A stretch of DNA of 64,000 nt from Aquimarina mycalae (lineage in GTDB: Bacteria > Bacteroidota > Bacteroidia > Flavobacteriales > Flavobacteriaceae), in NCBI RefSeq assembly GCF_029906345.1, contig NZ_JARYGY010000008.1, positions 1-64,000 on the forward strand, in the 5' to 3' direction. Both the position numbers and the translations under genes were made by a program. Every line of letters starts with the position of its first letter. Position 1 is the first letter of the stretch. Under the pieces are notes generated by a model, which was given only the letters and a program-made list of their open reading frames with translations, was not told the origin of the DNA and ran no database searches. Shown here piece by piece: positions 43,667 to 51,947 of the stretch.

Positions 43667-44146
43667 ATGATAGAAAATTGGAAAGACACCGCATTTGGCT
43701 CTGATTTTGGAGGTGATTTTTTAGAGCTTATAGAAAACATAACAGGCGATATGTTAACAATGGATTTAATATATACGCATACCGATGTGAAAAAGTATAT
43801 TGATAATCCAGATGTACTTCATGAACGGACAGACAACAATGTTAGGTTTACGAACTCAAAATTCGAACAATACATTCATTTCGAAGATTTGATTATTGCA
43901 CTTTCAGCAATAATTGTCGAAGCTGGATTAAACGAACAAGTGGATTTAACCAAAGCGTACGGTAATAAAGTACTGAAATTTCAAACGAATAAAGAGGAAA
44001 TAAGACCAGTTTATGAGGCTTTACAAACTATATATAATACACCTGATAGCTATGTTATGTTTGAAATGTGTATGAAAGAAGAACGAGAAGAAACGCTTAA
44101 CGATATAAAGGATATCTTATCAAGATTTGAAAAATTAGTAAACTAA
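43667..44146 (+). CDS. Hypothetical immunity-like protein
   Basis: 159 residues, acidic, soluble. 'WKDTAFGSDFGGDFLELIENITG' opens the protein and 'FEDLIIALSAIIVEAGLNE' forms a central helix (about 72-90). Ends with a charged helix. No named family. It is separated from the next SUKH-like gene by one base. Confidence 0.6.
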   Translation: MIENWKDTAFGSDFGGDFLELIENITGDMLTMDLIYTHTDVKKYIDNPDVLHERTDNNVRFTNSKFEQYIHFEDLIIALSAIIVEAGLNEQVDLTKAYGNKVLKFQTNKEEIRPVYEALQTIYNTPDSYVMFEMCMKEEREETLNDIKDILSRFEKLVN

Positions 44147-44147
44147 A

Positions 44148-44582
44148 ATGAGTATGAATTTTGAAATTATTGGAGAAAAAAGTACACCGAATATTGATTT
44201 GATAAAGAATATGCTCAATTTTCCAATACCAAAATCGTATTTGGAGTTTATCGAACATTATGGATATGGAATCATTTCAGAAAATATTGAATACCTGAAC
44301 ATAGTAACACCAGATAAAAATTTCTTTAAAAATAATTTTAAAGAAGATATTGATTTATGGGAATGGAAAGATGATTCGCAAAAAAATAAAATACATAATA
44401 GCATATTAATTGCCCATACATTTGATGGACAACATGTGTATTGCACTCCATCTTCTTTTTTGATACTTCCTAGATTCGAAATACCAATCGAATTTGACAC
44501 TTTTAATGAAGTAATAGAATATTATATAAACAACTATAATATGGTTAATACAATTAAATATAAAGCGCATAAGGGATATTGA
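44148..44582 (+). CDS. SMI1/KNR4 (SUKH) family protein
   Basis: 144 residues. 'LNFPIPKSYLEFIEHYGYGIISENIEYLNIVTP' (about 23-55) is the SUKH signature: a helix, I-P-x-x-Y-x-x-F-[IL], then Y-G-x-G and a strand ending in P. The last strands and 'FDTFNEVIEYYINN' helix complete the fold. SUKH proteins neutralise many unrelated nuclease and deaminase toxins. Cytosolic; followed by a second SUKH gene 12 nt away. Confidence 0.75.
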   Translation: MSMNFEIIGEKSTPNIDLIKNMLNFPIPKSYLEFIEHYGYGIISENIEYLNIVTPDKNFFKNNFKEDIDLWEWKDDSQKNKIHNSILIAHTFDGQHVYCTPSSFLILPRFEIPIEFDTFNEVIEYYINNYNMVNTIKYKAHKGY

Positions 44583-44594
44583 ATTCATAAAAAA

Positions 44595-45284
44595 ATGAAT
44601 AGAAGTGTAAAACAAATAGCAGAAAAAATTATCGGAAGACATCTTTTTTTAGAAGAAGGGATGAAGCAATCAAGTATTCTCGAACAAGAAAAACGATTGA
44701 ATATCAAAATCCCAGCTACACTCAAAGAACTGTATCTGATCTTAGGAAACAACACATTATTTACTGATGGGTTTCATCATTTTGCTGAAATTACAGCACT
44801 ATTTGTGAAAGATAATAAGTTGGTATTTCTTCAAGAAAATCAATCTGTAGTGTATTGGGCTGTTGATTTAACAGATTCAAAAACAGTGTATCAAACTACC
44901 GATCAAAATTTTGATAAGAATGTTGAATGGTATAGTGAAGAACTAAGTTTAGACCAATTTATTGAAATGATCTTATATGTTCAATGTGTTATGTCTGATG
45001 AAAGTTTTCATGCGAAGGCAAAAAGTGGATTTCGATTTTTTGCATCACTTGACATTAGTGAATACCATAGTAATGAAAAATCTAAGAGTTTTATAGATAC
45101 ATTAAACAATGATTATAAAGAAATAGTAAATGGTAATGGATTGAGAATCTATTGGAATCCTGAAACAATACTCATGTATTTTCTCAATAGCGAAAACCAA
45201 ATAAGTGATATGATATTGACGTGTACAAAAGATGAAGCTGTACTTGATAAAATGATTGATGAATATGGATTTGGTGAATTATAA
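44595..45284 (+). CDS. SMI1/KNR4 (SUKH) family protein, longer
   Basis: 229 residues. 'SILEQEKRLNIKIPATLKELYLILGNN' (about 27-53), 'FHHFAEITALFV' and 'LVFLQENQSVVYWAVDL' (about 76-92) give the full SUKH order, with a C-terminal extension. Cytosolic immunity-type protein. Its last 15 codons and downstream sequence are partly copied at 45914-45978, with a 15-nt deletion. Confidence 0.78.
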   Translation: MNRSVKQIAEKIIGRHLFLEEGMKQSSILEQEKRLNIKIPATLKELYLILGNNTLFTDGFHHFAEITALFVKDNKLVFLQENQSVVYWAVDLTDSKTVYQTTDQNFDKNVEWYSEELSLDQFIEMILYVQCVMSDESFHAKAKSGFRFFASLDISEYHSNEKSKSFIDTLNNDYKEIVNGNGLRIYWNPETILMYFLNSENQISDMILTCTKDEAVLDKMIDEYGFGEL

Positions 45285-45285
45285 T

Positions 45286-45325
45286 ACAAATATAAACTAC
45301 CACACTACGAATATTGATTGGCTAT
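45286..45325 (+). repeat. Dispersed core repeat, copy at 45.3 kb
   Basis: ACAAATATAAACTACCACAC then TACGAATATTGATTGGCTAT. It begins 2 nt after the SUKH stop. Nearly identical to the copy at 45936 and related to those at 26867 and 27606. Confidence 0.7.
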
Positions 45326-45445
45326 CGTATTGCAATAAGAAATTTGTTTAATTTACAGTAATAAAAATAATAAAGTAGATTTTGTTAGCTATGACGCGCT
45401 AGATGCATAGAGAGTTTAGAAAGAAGCTAGTAATAATTCTAAAAA

Positions 45446-45814
45446 ATGAAGAAAAAAATAAAACTATTTTTAATTATTGTAGTAAGTATCATCGGAATTG
45501 GATTTTTCATTGTTGAATATATCCGAAAAGATAATAGCGAAAAGTATCACGCAACTGCCGAATGTGAAAATACTGAACTAAACTACGTTAAAGAAATCTT
45601 TAAAACTGGGATTACGCATGCATCTTTTAAAAAGAAACTCAAACAAAACAGTATTGAAGCATTTTTTGAATGGGAAAATGCAAACACTAAATTTATAGCA
45701 TTAAGAGATATTCTAAAAGAATGTCCATCTTCAGGAAGACAATATTGTGGAATAACGTTTGAATTTGAAAATAATAAATTGACTGACATATATCCAGGAT
45801 ATCCTTGTCATTAA
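45446..45814 (+). CDS. Membrane-anchored small cysteine protein
   Basis: 122 residues: one helix (about 6-24) and an exported domain with C39, C91, C98 and C121, which could form two disulfides. 'YCGITFEFENNKLTDIYPGYPC' ends the protein. It lies between two copies of the dispersed core and so looks like an inserted or duplicated unit. Periplasmic; function unknown. Confidence 0.65.
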   Translation: MKKKIKLFLIIVVSIIGIGFFIVEYIRKDNSEKYHATAECENTELNYVKEIFKTGITHASFKKKLKQNSIEAFFEWENANTKFIALRDILKECPSSGRQYCGITFEFENNKLTDIYPGYPCH

Positions 45815-45913
45815 ACGAATTAGTGTCTTATAAAAGACGTCTTTTTTAGATTTCGACGATTATAGACTATTCAGTAAATCAGCAAGCTGTGTTGTTTTTT
45901 TTAGGAGTTTTAT

Positions 45914-45978
45914 AAAATGATTGATGAATTATAATACAAATATAAACTACCACACTGCGAATATTAGTTGACCATAGG
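45914..45978 (+). repeat. Partial copy of SUKH gene tail plus core repeat
   Basis: AAAATGATTGATGAA (45914-45928) equals 45249-45263 in the SUKH gene. The next 15 nt of that gene are missing, and homology resumes with TTATAATACAAATATAAACT through the core (45936-45978). The deletion is bounded by GAA repeats, as replication slippage would leave. Non-coding here. Confidence 0.75.
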
Positions 45979-46027
45979 ATGCTAAGATTAAGAAATGTAC
46001 TATTGATGGTGACATTTGCAAACTATA

Positions 46028-46450
46028 ATGAATATTAGAGATCGATATGCAGAAATAATTGAAGGAATGGAGTCTGAGGACAGATTTGTTCAATGGAACA
46101 CCATGGTTAAATGGTGTACCCTATGGATTGATATAGAGCATAAAAAACTGAAACCTCTTCTTAAATTGATCAAAAAGTGTAAAGAAATTGGTTTTTGGGA
46201 GCAATACTATCCAAGTCAATCTCATAATGCCTTAGGACTTTCGTTAGGGAAAAACTATCAGGAAAGATATGATTTACCTATGGTGTATGTCAGTTATAAT
46301 GCCGAGGATGATAATTTCGGGATACAATATCAAAAAGGACAAGGCGGTGAAACTAAAAGAATAGAGTGCGGGAGTAAGGTATCCAATACTAATCTTCAAG
46401 AAATAGAACTTTGGTTGAATGACAAAAGAAATAATAGTAGGAAACTATAA
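46028..46450 (+). CDS. Hypothetical soluble protein
   Basis: 140 residues from the ATG at 46028, preferred over an in-frame TTG. 'WNTMVKWCTLWIDIEHKKLKPLLKLIKKC' forms helices (about 23-51), and 'LPMVYVSYNAEDDNFGIQYQKG' a beta part (about 83-104). Cytosolic, no family recognised. It precedes the DUF6714-like gene by 2 nt. Confidence 0.6.
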   Translation: MNIRDRYAEIIEGMESEDRFVQWNTMVKWCTLWIDIEHKKLKPLLKLIKKCKEIGFWEQYYPSQSHNALGLSLGKNYQERYDLPMVYVSYNAEDDNFGIQYQKGQGGETKRIECGSKVSNTNLQEIELWLNDKRNNSRKL

Positions 46451-46452
46451 AA

Positions 46453-47049
46453 ATGACTAAAAAAGAAGCATTAATTAAAGAAATAAATGAGGCTTTTAGA
46501 AATGTAACACTAGAAGATGGAATAGGCCTTTGGGAAGCTCAAGGACACGATGATCGATTGACTGTTAGTGAATGCAGAAAATTAAGAGCTAAAGATGAAA
46601 TAAAAGACTGGACAAAAATTCCATTAATTCATCTGTATCAATGTAGTAGTTCGTTATCATTTTTTGATGCCAAAGGAATGCATTTCCATTTACCAATACT
46701 ATTGCTGTTTGCAATTGGTTTTTTTAAAAAAGAAGAGAAAAAATTATTAGAAAAAGGGCTTCTAAAAGGATGCACAGAACCTCATATCGAATTTCATTTA
46801 ATGGAAATATTGAGTAATAACGAGAGTGCTAAAAAATATTATAAAGAACGCTATTCTTTATTGACTATAGAACAACTGCAGTGTATCATAGATTTTTTTG
46901 AATATAAAAAGAATCTATTAGAAACCTACTATAAAAGTAATGAGGCTAGAGAACTTGGTTTATTGCCTGCTGCTGTTACGTATGACAATGACTATATACA
47001 ATTGCAAGAAGCGATAGTATGTTGGACTGAAGAATTTCAAATAAAATAA
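46453..47049 (+). CDS. DUF6714-like protein
   Basis: 198 residues. The start 'INEAFRNVTLEDGIGLWEA' is followed by 'WTKIPLIHLYQCSSSLSFFDAKGMHFHLPILL' spanning about 54-85, where the I-P-x-x-x-L-x-x-x-x-x-x-[LF]-S-F-x-D-A-x-G-x-x-x-[HY]-L-P core fits the DUF6714 consensus from memory. Cytosolic, immunity-cluster associated. It starts 2 nt after the previous gene. Confidence 0.7.
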   Translation: MTKKEALIKEINEAFRNVTLEDGIGLWEAQGHDDRLTVSECRKLRAKDEIKDWTKIPLIHLYQCSSSLSFFDAKGMHFHLPILLLFAIGFFKKEEKKLLEKGLLKGCTEPHIEFHLMEILSNNESAKKYYKERYSLLTIEQLQCIIDFFEYKKNLLETYYKSNEARELGLLPAAVTYDNDYIQLQEAIVCWTEEFQIK

Positions 47050-47052
47050 AAA

Positions 47053-47334
47053 ATGAATGAATCTAAAATATATATCGATTTTAATGCAATGATAGAATGC
47101 GATTTGATACTGTTATCAAAAACGGATTTCAAAAAAGACACTAATGGCACTACAATTAAACTAAAAGCAGGTATGAAAATCAAAGTATATATGGATGATA
47201 AAGATGAATTTGATAACAAAGATGATTTAATCGCTTACGGAACAGTAGAACCAAACAACAGTGGTGCATTTAAAACCTGTAAATGGAATATACGAATTGA
47301 TAAAAAGGGCATTCGTCACGAATCAGAATTATAA
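47053..47334 (+). CDS. Hypothetical small beta protein
   Basis: 93 residues: 'YIDFNAMIECDLILLSKTDFKKDTNGTTIKL' (about 7-37) and an ending 'CKWNIRIDKKGIRH'. Looks like a single small beta barrel. Soluble. Adjacent genes lie 3 nt away on the left and 2 nt on the right. Family not named. Confidence 0.6.
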   Translation: MNESKIYIDFNAMIECDLILLSKTDFKKDTNGTTIKLKAGMKIKVYMDDKDEFDNKDDLIAYGTVEPNNSGAFKTCKWNIRIDKKGIRHESEL

Positions 47335-47336
47335 GC

Positions 47337-48353
47337 ATGAAGCGTTTGATAATACATAGAACAAGTTTTGTGATTGTACTATTATTGTTTTTTAAATTCA
47401 ATAGCAATGCACAGGATAGGAACATTGTATACTATGAAAATAATAAGATTGCAGTAAAACAGCAAAACGACTCAATCTACTTTTATGACAGTTCTGGCGA
47501 ATTAAGAAAGATCATTAATTTAAAAAACAAAAAATCTACTCCTTTTGGATTGCCAAAAGAAGTTCAGGACATTATATATGATGGGAAAATCCCAGAAAGA
47601 ATAGAGATTTCAGAAGAAACATTCCCTACATATCTATATAGGCAGCGATATACTGATGCAGGAATTGTACTTTGTTCTGAACATGTTTACTATAATGAAC
47701 TAGGTTTAAAAACGAGATATAAAGAAATCTGCCCAAATGATATAGCAGGCGATGATGACTATCATTTTGGAGACAAAAACTTATATAAATACAACAAGTA
47801 TGGATTACCTACAGAAGTAGAAGGTGCTGTTTATAAGTATAATGGCAACGGACAGTTAGTTGAAAAATGTTATCAAGATACACAATCAAAAAAAATACGC
47901 TGTTCTAGTAAGTACAAGTATCAAAATGGTAAACTGATTGCATCTATAAGTAACTTAAAAACATCAAAAAATAATCTAAGTTATGTGTATAATGATAAAG
48001 GGCAATTATCAGAAATTATACAGAGTAGTAGATCCAAAATTGTTATTCAATACAACTACCAAAAAAAGGTCACTAGCTTGAGTGAAGTAAAAACATGGAG
48101 AGACAAAAAATACAAACGTACATATTTGACCTATCATTACGATGCTGAGAATAGAATAGAAAAAATTCAAATACATGGGTTATTCGATAATTCAGATGAT
48201 TATAGATTTATATATGATAGTAATGGAAATCTAACTCAAAAAATGTTGAATGGAAAAGTGATAGAAAGTTTCAATTATAATAATGATGGGACTTTAATTT
48301 ATATAAGGAACAATAAAAGATGGGGCGAGGATAAGGGCCATGTGAAGTACTAG
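47337..48353 (+). CDS. Secreted YD/RHS-like repeat protein
   Basis: 338 residues with a signal peptide ending near 'SNAQ' (about 25). From about residue 150 to 330 it carries six or more YD-type units: 'YNKYGLPTEV', 'YNGNGQLVEK', 'YNDKGQLSEI', 'YDAENRIEKI', 'YDSNGNLTQK', 'YNNDGTLIYI'. YD repeats also build Rhs and tripartite toxins, but no toxin tip or core protease motif follows, so this is probably a small exported repeat protein. Its role in the array is open. Confidence 0.78.
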   Translation: MKRLIIHRTSFVIVLLLFFKFNSNAQDRNIVYYENNKIAVKQQNDSIYFYDSSGELRKIINLKNKKSTPFGLPKEVQDIIYDGKIPERIEISEETFPTYLYRQRYTDAGIVLCSEHVYYNELGLKTRYKEICPNDIAGDDDYHFGDKNLYKYNKYGLPTEVEGAVYKYNGNGQLVEKCYQDTQSKKIRCSSKYKYQNGKLIASISNLKTSKNNLSYVYNDKGQLSEIIQSSRSKIVIQYNYQKKVTSLSEVKTWRDKKYKRTYLTYHYDAENRIEKIQIHGLFDNSDDYRFIYDSNGNLTQKMLNGKVIESFNYNNDGTLIYIRNNKRWGEDKGHVKY

Positions 48354-48432
48354 ATACTTTTGATATTATTAATTATAATAAAAGGAGAATACTAAAAGAG
48401 ATAGAAGTCTAGAAAGAAAAAATAACTGTTAT

Positions 48433-48975
48433 ATGATCGAAGATGCTAAAAAAATACTACATCGTAATAAACACCTTCTAATTGTAGGGGAATCTGAAGC
48501 GGATAGAAGAAAATTTATCAGTGATCTAATAGTTAATAGAGCGGCAAATAGAACACCAAGAGGGATAACAACATTAAAGGAATATGCAAAATTTATTAAG
48601 AAAACAAAAATGCATAAACCCGATTATAAAACAGCAGCATACCCACCATTTCCAGATTTAAGACTAGTGTACTCTCACCATTCCTGGATTAAAGAAAAAG
48701 AAAATGAAGTACTGATAATAATTGATGAGTTAGATCAAATCAATCCTAAAGAAGTCGGATATGTAGAAAGAACTATTAAATTTTTAATTAAAAGATCCGA
48801 TGCTTTAAAAAAAGGTGAAAAATCAATTCAAATAATCGTTTCACAAGGGACCGAAAATGACTTAATAGATAGATTGGCAAAACGAGACAATGTATATGGA
48901 GAAAAAGATAAACACGGTAGAACCAACAAACAAATTATAGAGCAAAACCTTAAAATTATAGATATTTCAGAATGA
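48433..48975 (+). CDS. P-loop-like protein without functional Walker A
   Basis: 180 residues. 'HLLIVGESEADRRKFISDL' (14-32) sits where a Walker A strand-loop-helix would be, but the G-K-[ST] is replaced by E-A-D. 'VLIIIDELDQI' (93-103) is a good Walker B with D-E. I infer a degenerate AAA/NTPase relative that may bind but not hydrolyse nucleotides. It stands alone with an 80-nt gap before it and no partner. Confidence 0.6.
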   Translation: MIEDAKKILHRNKHLLIVGESEADRRKFISDLIVNRAANRTPRGITTLKEYAKFIKKTKMHKPDYKTAAYPPFPDLRLVYSHHSWIKEKENEVLIIIDELDQINPKEVGYVERTIKFLIKRSDALKKGEKSIQIIVSQGTENDLIDRLAKRDNVYGEKDKHGRTNKQIIEQNLKIIDISE

Positions 48976-49091
48976 GTTCAAATACGAATCCCTTTGTATA
49001 ATATGGCAAGCGGAAAACAAATACTATTGGCGCTATTAAGTGAATATTCACAAAAAAAGACTGCCAAAAATTAATTGCATAAAATAAACAG

Positions 49092-49319
49092 ATGAAATAC
49101 ATACGTTACATTATACTAACAATACTTGGATGTATTACCACTTTCTTTATTTGGATGTATATTCAAAGAGCAAATCTTGATTATAATACCGAAGGTACAT
49201 TTTTATCTATAGAAGATGGCGTAGTTTATAACGAACAAGCAAAAGAAGTTTATGGAATTCTTGCGCTTTGTGGACTGATTTTGACAGGAGTATTTTTTTA
49301 TAAATTGATAAGGAAATGA
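49092..49319 (+). CDS. Two-helix membrane protein
   Basis: 75 residues with helices at about 5-24 and 52-71 and a short exported loop between them. It overlaps the next gene by 4 nt (ATGA). Architecture resembles small membrane immunity proteins; no family named. Confidence 0.6.
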   Translation: MKYIRYIILTILGCITTFFIWMYIQRANLDYNTEGTFLSIEDGVVYNEQAKEVYGILALCGLILTGVFFYKLIRK

Positions 49320-49654
49320 TTAGCACAACAGAGATTACAGAAGAATTAAAATCTCATCCAATTTTAAGGCACGCACCAAGCTTATTAAAAAGATGGAAGG
49401 GCAACCAAGCGAGACTTTTTAATTTGAGCGAAAACCATAGAAAAATACAACTAAGAATAAGTGAAGATAGATACCAAAATGATATTTCTTGTTTGTTGAT
49501 TTCAATGCACGAACCTATTACAATGAAAGGATCATTTGATTGGGATAATGCAGATATAGAAATTGAGTATCACGATACATATTACAAAGTAGTTGATGCA
49601 GAAAACCATTTTGAAATAACTTGCAATAATGTTTCTATTACAGAGGGGAAATAA
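49316..49654 (+). CDS. Hypothetical soluble protein
   Basis: 112 residues, no signal. 'HPILRHAPSLLKRWKGNQARLF' (about 14-35) is a helical start; a beta half follows ('DWDNADIEIEYHDTYYKVV'). Coupled by a 4-nt overlap to the two-helix membrane protein before it, which suggests a shared role. Family unknown. Confidence 0.6.
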   Translation: MISTTEITEELKSHPILRHAPSLLKRWKGNQARLFNLSENHRKIQLRISEDRYQNDISCLLISMHEPITMKGSFDWDNADIEIEYHDTYYKVVDAENHFEITCNNVSITEGK

Positions 49655-49656
49655 GG

Positions 49657-50307
49657 ATGATGAAACAAAAAAAGTATATGAAATTAATGTTCACAACTCT
49701 TGCTTTTATTTTTGGACACTCTATCTATGGACAAGTCCCAAATGATACGATCAAGGTGATAGCAAAACAAATAGCATCAGGTATTGGTAGTAAAGTCCAT
49801 ATAGCACCATATAAAGTTCTAAAAACTATTAAAGGAAATTTAACCAATTATGACACCATTCAGGTAGGGTATTATTTTTATAACGAGCGCGAACATATGA
49901 CAGATACCATATTGCTTAAGATACTTCCCTATGATGGAGTAACCGAGATGAAGAATTATTACATATTTCCAGAGTACAATATGAAAAAAGGAATCACAGC
50001 TATAGATACCGATTTTTGGAATGCCTGTAATATCCAAGGTGAATTTGATCACCTTTATAAATTCACATGGAAAGATGTTTTAAGATACATTGAGGAAAGA
50101 AAAATTGATATGAAAGCCTATGGTTTTGAGGTTAGCAGAAGCTTTGGTTTTGGTACAGAGTGTATTGGAAACCCCTCAGAAAAACCATTTTGGGCAATAA
50201 CATATAATAAAAGTCATACAGACCTGCTTTTAGGGATTATTATTGTAGATGGCATAACAGGTAAAATTATTACCGAATATGAAGAACCCTATTCATCAGA
50301 AGAATAA
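49657..50307 (+). CDS. Secreted hypothetical protein
   Basis: 216 residues with a signal peptide ending near 'IYGQ' (about 26). The region 'LGIIIVDGITGKIITEYEEP' near the end resembles the strand-turn-strand of PepSY-like domains. Middle part unassigned. Periplasmic. Begins 2 nt after the previous gene. Confidence 0.68.
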   Translation: MMKQKKYMKLMFTTLAFIFGHSIYGQVPNDTIKVIAKQIASGIGSKVHIAPYKVLKTIKGNLTNYDTIQVGYYFYNEREHMTDTILLKILPYDGVTEMKNYYIFPEYNMKKGITAIDTDFWNACNIQGEFDHLYKFTWKDVLRYIEERKIDMKAYGFEVSRSFGFGTECIGNPSEKPFWAITYNKSHTDLLLGIIIVDGITGKIITEYEEPYSSEE

Positions 50308-50320
50308 AAATGTTTTTAAG

Positions 50321-50869
50321 ATGAACATAAATACATTACATATAATTATTACAGTATTCTTTGTATTGACCTTACAGGCGCAAACTATTAGGAATGAAAA
50401 TAGGATATTACATACTGTTTTTAAGGTTATTGATGCCAAGTCACATACTGAAGCTCCTCTTGCCATTTTAGAAATTAGTTCGGGAAACAAAAGGGTTGGT
50501 GAAGTTCAAACAGATTTTGAAGGACTAAGTTCTTGGAATATATGTTCTAAAAAAATAAAGGGTAATAAAATTAAGATCAAAGTATTTGGAATGAATTATA
50601 AACCATTTGAAGAAACGTATTTTCTTAACAAAGACACGATACTTACTATTAAACTCGAGTCTGGAACGATAAAATTTAAGAATCGAGGAGAATGGGAAAC
50701 CTTTATAAGAAAAGAATTAGGGATTCCTTTCTGCGGAACAGGTTTAGAAATAGATACCGAAATAGAAGCTATGGAAAATGGAACATACCAACATTGTGAC
50801 GGTCGTATAAAAAGATTCAATGATATTCCTTTAAACGAATTGTATCAATGGGAAAAAGTAGCAAAGTAA
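50321..50869 (+). CDS. Secreted carboxypeptidase-regulatory-like protein, second
   Basis: 182 residues from the ATG at 50321, chosen for its signal peptide (M-N-I-N-T-L-H-I-I...L-Q-A-Q). 'VFKVIDAKSHTEAPLAILEISSGNKRVGEVQTDFEG' is the CarboxypepD_reg pattern (about 33-68). It is related to the shorter protein at 21956 in fold and tail. Periplasmic or surface-exposed. Confidence 0.65.
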   Translation: MNINTLHIIITVFFVLTLQAQTIRNENRILHTVFKVIDAKSHTEAPLAILEISSGNKRVGEVQTDFEGLSSWNICSKKIKGNKIKIKVFGMNYKPFEETYFLNKDTILTIKLESGTIKFKNRGEWETFIRKELGIPFCGTGLEIDTEIEAMENGTYQHCDGRIKRFNDIPLNELYQWEKVAK

Positions 50870-50877
50870 TTAAATAC

Positions 50878-51618
50878 ATGAAATTAGTAACATACACATT
50901 AATGTTATTCATTGTTTTGAATAGTAAAGCACAACAAATGAAAGAGATTGGTATCGGAATTTTAGAAGTAAACACCAATTCTGATATCTCATTCTTTAAA
51001 AATTTTAATGATGTAACTCCTGCGGCAATACTTCATATCGAGCAACTAAAAGATTTACTAGTAAAATATGAAAGTCCAATAGTATTAAACCCTTATCAGA
51101 TATCTGAAGGAGAAACAGACATAGAAGTGCAAGAGCTCCTAAACAGTGGACTTGTTCCCGCAGGACCCATATTAAAATTTATTGTTACTGAAGCAACCTC
51201 CAATTATTATAAAGTTATTGTTGATGATAAAAAAGGAACAAAATATTATATAAAAAAAAGTCCTGAAGCAATGTATTACACAACTCGAAAAGCTTTAGAA
51301 GGTAGTTTTAACACAGAACCTTCTAATAGAGTGTGGTTTTTGTATGAAACTTGGGAGCATTATCTAAAACGTGTAGAATATATAGAATTAAAAAAACTTG
51401 AGATATATGATAAACCGTATGGAGAAATTATTTTCTGTTCAGAAACCTATGACTTTTACCCTTTTAAGGTAAAAAGTATAAAAGGAGAATGGATAGAATT
51501 AATAAAAGATCCTTTAAGAGAGTTTAATTTTAAGAAAGGAACCAATTATGAAGGTTGGTATCAATGGAAAACAGGAAATGAATGGCAAATCCAAATTGTA
51601 GAATATACAATAGAATAA
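50878..51618 (+). CDS. Secreted hypothetical protein with SH3-like end
   Basis: 246 residues from the ATG at 50878, where 'MKLVTYTLMLFIVLNSKAQQ' is a signal peptide. The C-terminal about 70 residues, with 'EIYDKPYGEIIFCSETYDFYPFKV' and 'WIELIKDP', look like an SH3-type barrel. It starts 8 nt after the previous secreted protein, forming a run of three exported proteins. Confidence 0.7.
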   Translation: MKLVTYTLMLFIVLNSKAQQMKEIGIGILEVNTNSDISFFKNFNDVTPAAILHIEQLKDLLVKYESPIVLNPYQISEGETDIEVQELLNSGLVPAGPILKFIVTEATSNYYKVIVDDKKGTKYYIKKSPEAMYYTTRKALEGSFNTEPSNRVWFLYETWEHYLKRVEYIELKKLEIYDKPYGEIIFCSETYDFYPFKVKSIKGEWIELIKDPLREFNFKKGTNYEGWYQWKTGNEWQIQIVEYTIE

Positions 51619-51624
51619 CAAAAA

Positions 51625-51936
51625 ATGACAATAGAAGAAGCCAAAAACCTTATACATTACGAATATGAATCTGATGACGGACTAGATCTACTTTTTAGGA
51701 TGAGTGCGGATGTAGAAGAAGAGAGAATTAGAAATTTTTTAGAAGCATTAAAATCTATAGAACAATATTATGCAGACAAAAAAACTATAGAAAAAAAGTT
51801 AGTGTACCAACTCTTTAGTATGAACCAAACTTTACGAGCCAGTATGGGGCATTGGAAAGCAAGTAGACCAGAAGGATTAGATACCGATACCTGTTTTAAA
51901 ATTTTTGATGGTATACGAAATGTTTTTTCAAAATAA
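51625..51936 (+). CDS. Hypothetical helical immunity-like protein
   Basis: 103 residues, all helical: 'MTIEEAKNLIHYEYESDDGL' opens it, then 'LVYQLFSMNQTLRASMGHWK' (about 59-78). This reads like a well-conserved family of Bacteroidota immunity clusters, unnamed to me. Cytosolic. Confidence 0.63.
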   Translation: MTIEEAKNLIHYEYESDDGLDLLFRMSADVEEERIRNFLEALKSIEQYYADKKTIEKKLVYQLFSMNQTLRASMGHWKASRPEGLDTDTCFKIFDGIRNVFSK

Positions 51937-51947
51937 AGAATGTAAAA

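Noticed and set aside
47337..48353. Rhs toxin
   Set aside because: YD units are present but there is no shell length, no core aspartic protease motif and no toxin tip.
48433..48975. Functional AAA ATPase
   Set aside because: Walker A lacks G-K-[ST], so I call it only P-loop-like.
48972..49074. Two tiny ORFs (9 and 23 codons) between the P-loop-like gene and 49092
   Set aside because: Too short and unsupported to call genes; possibly the frameshifted remnant of a lost cassette, starting M-S-S-N-T-N-P-F and M-A-S-G-K-Q.
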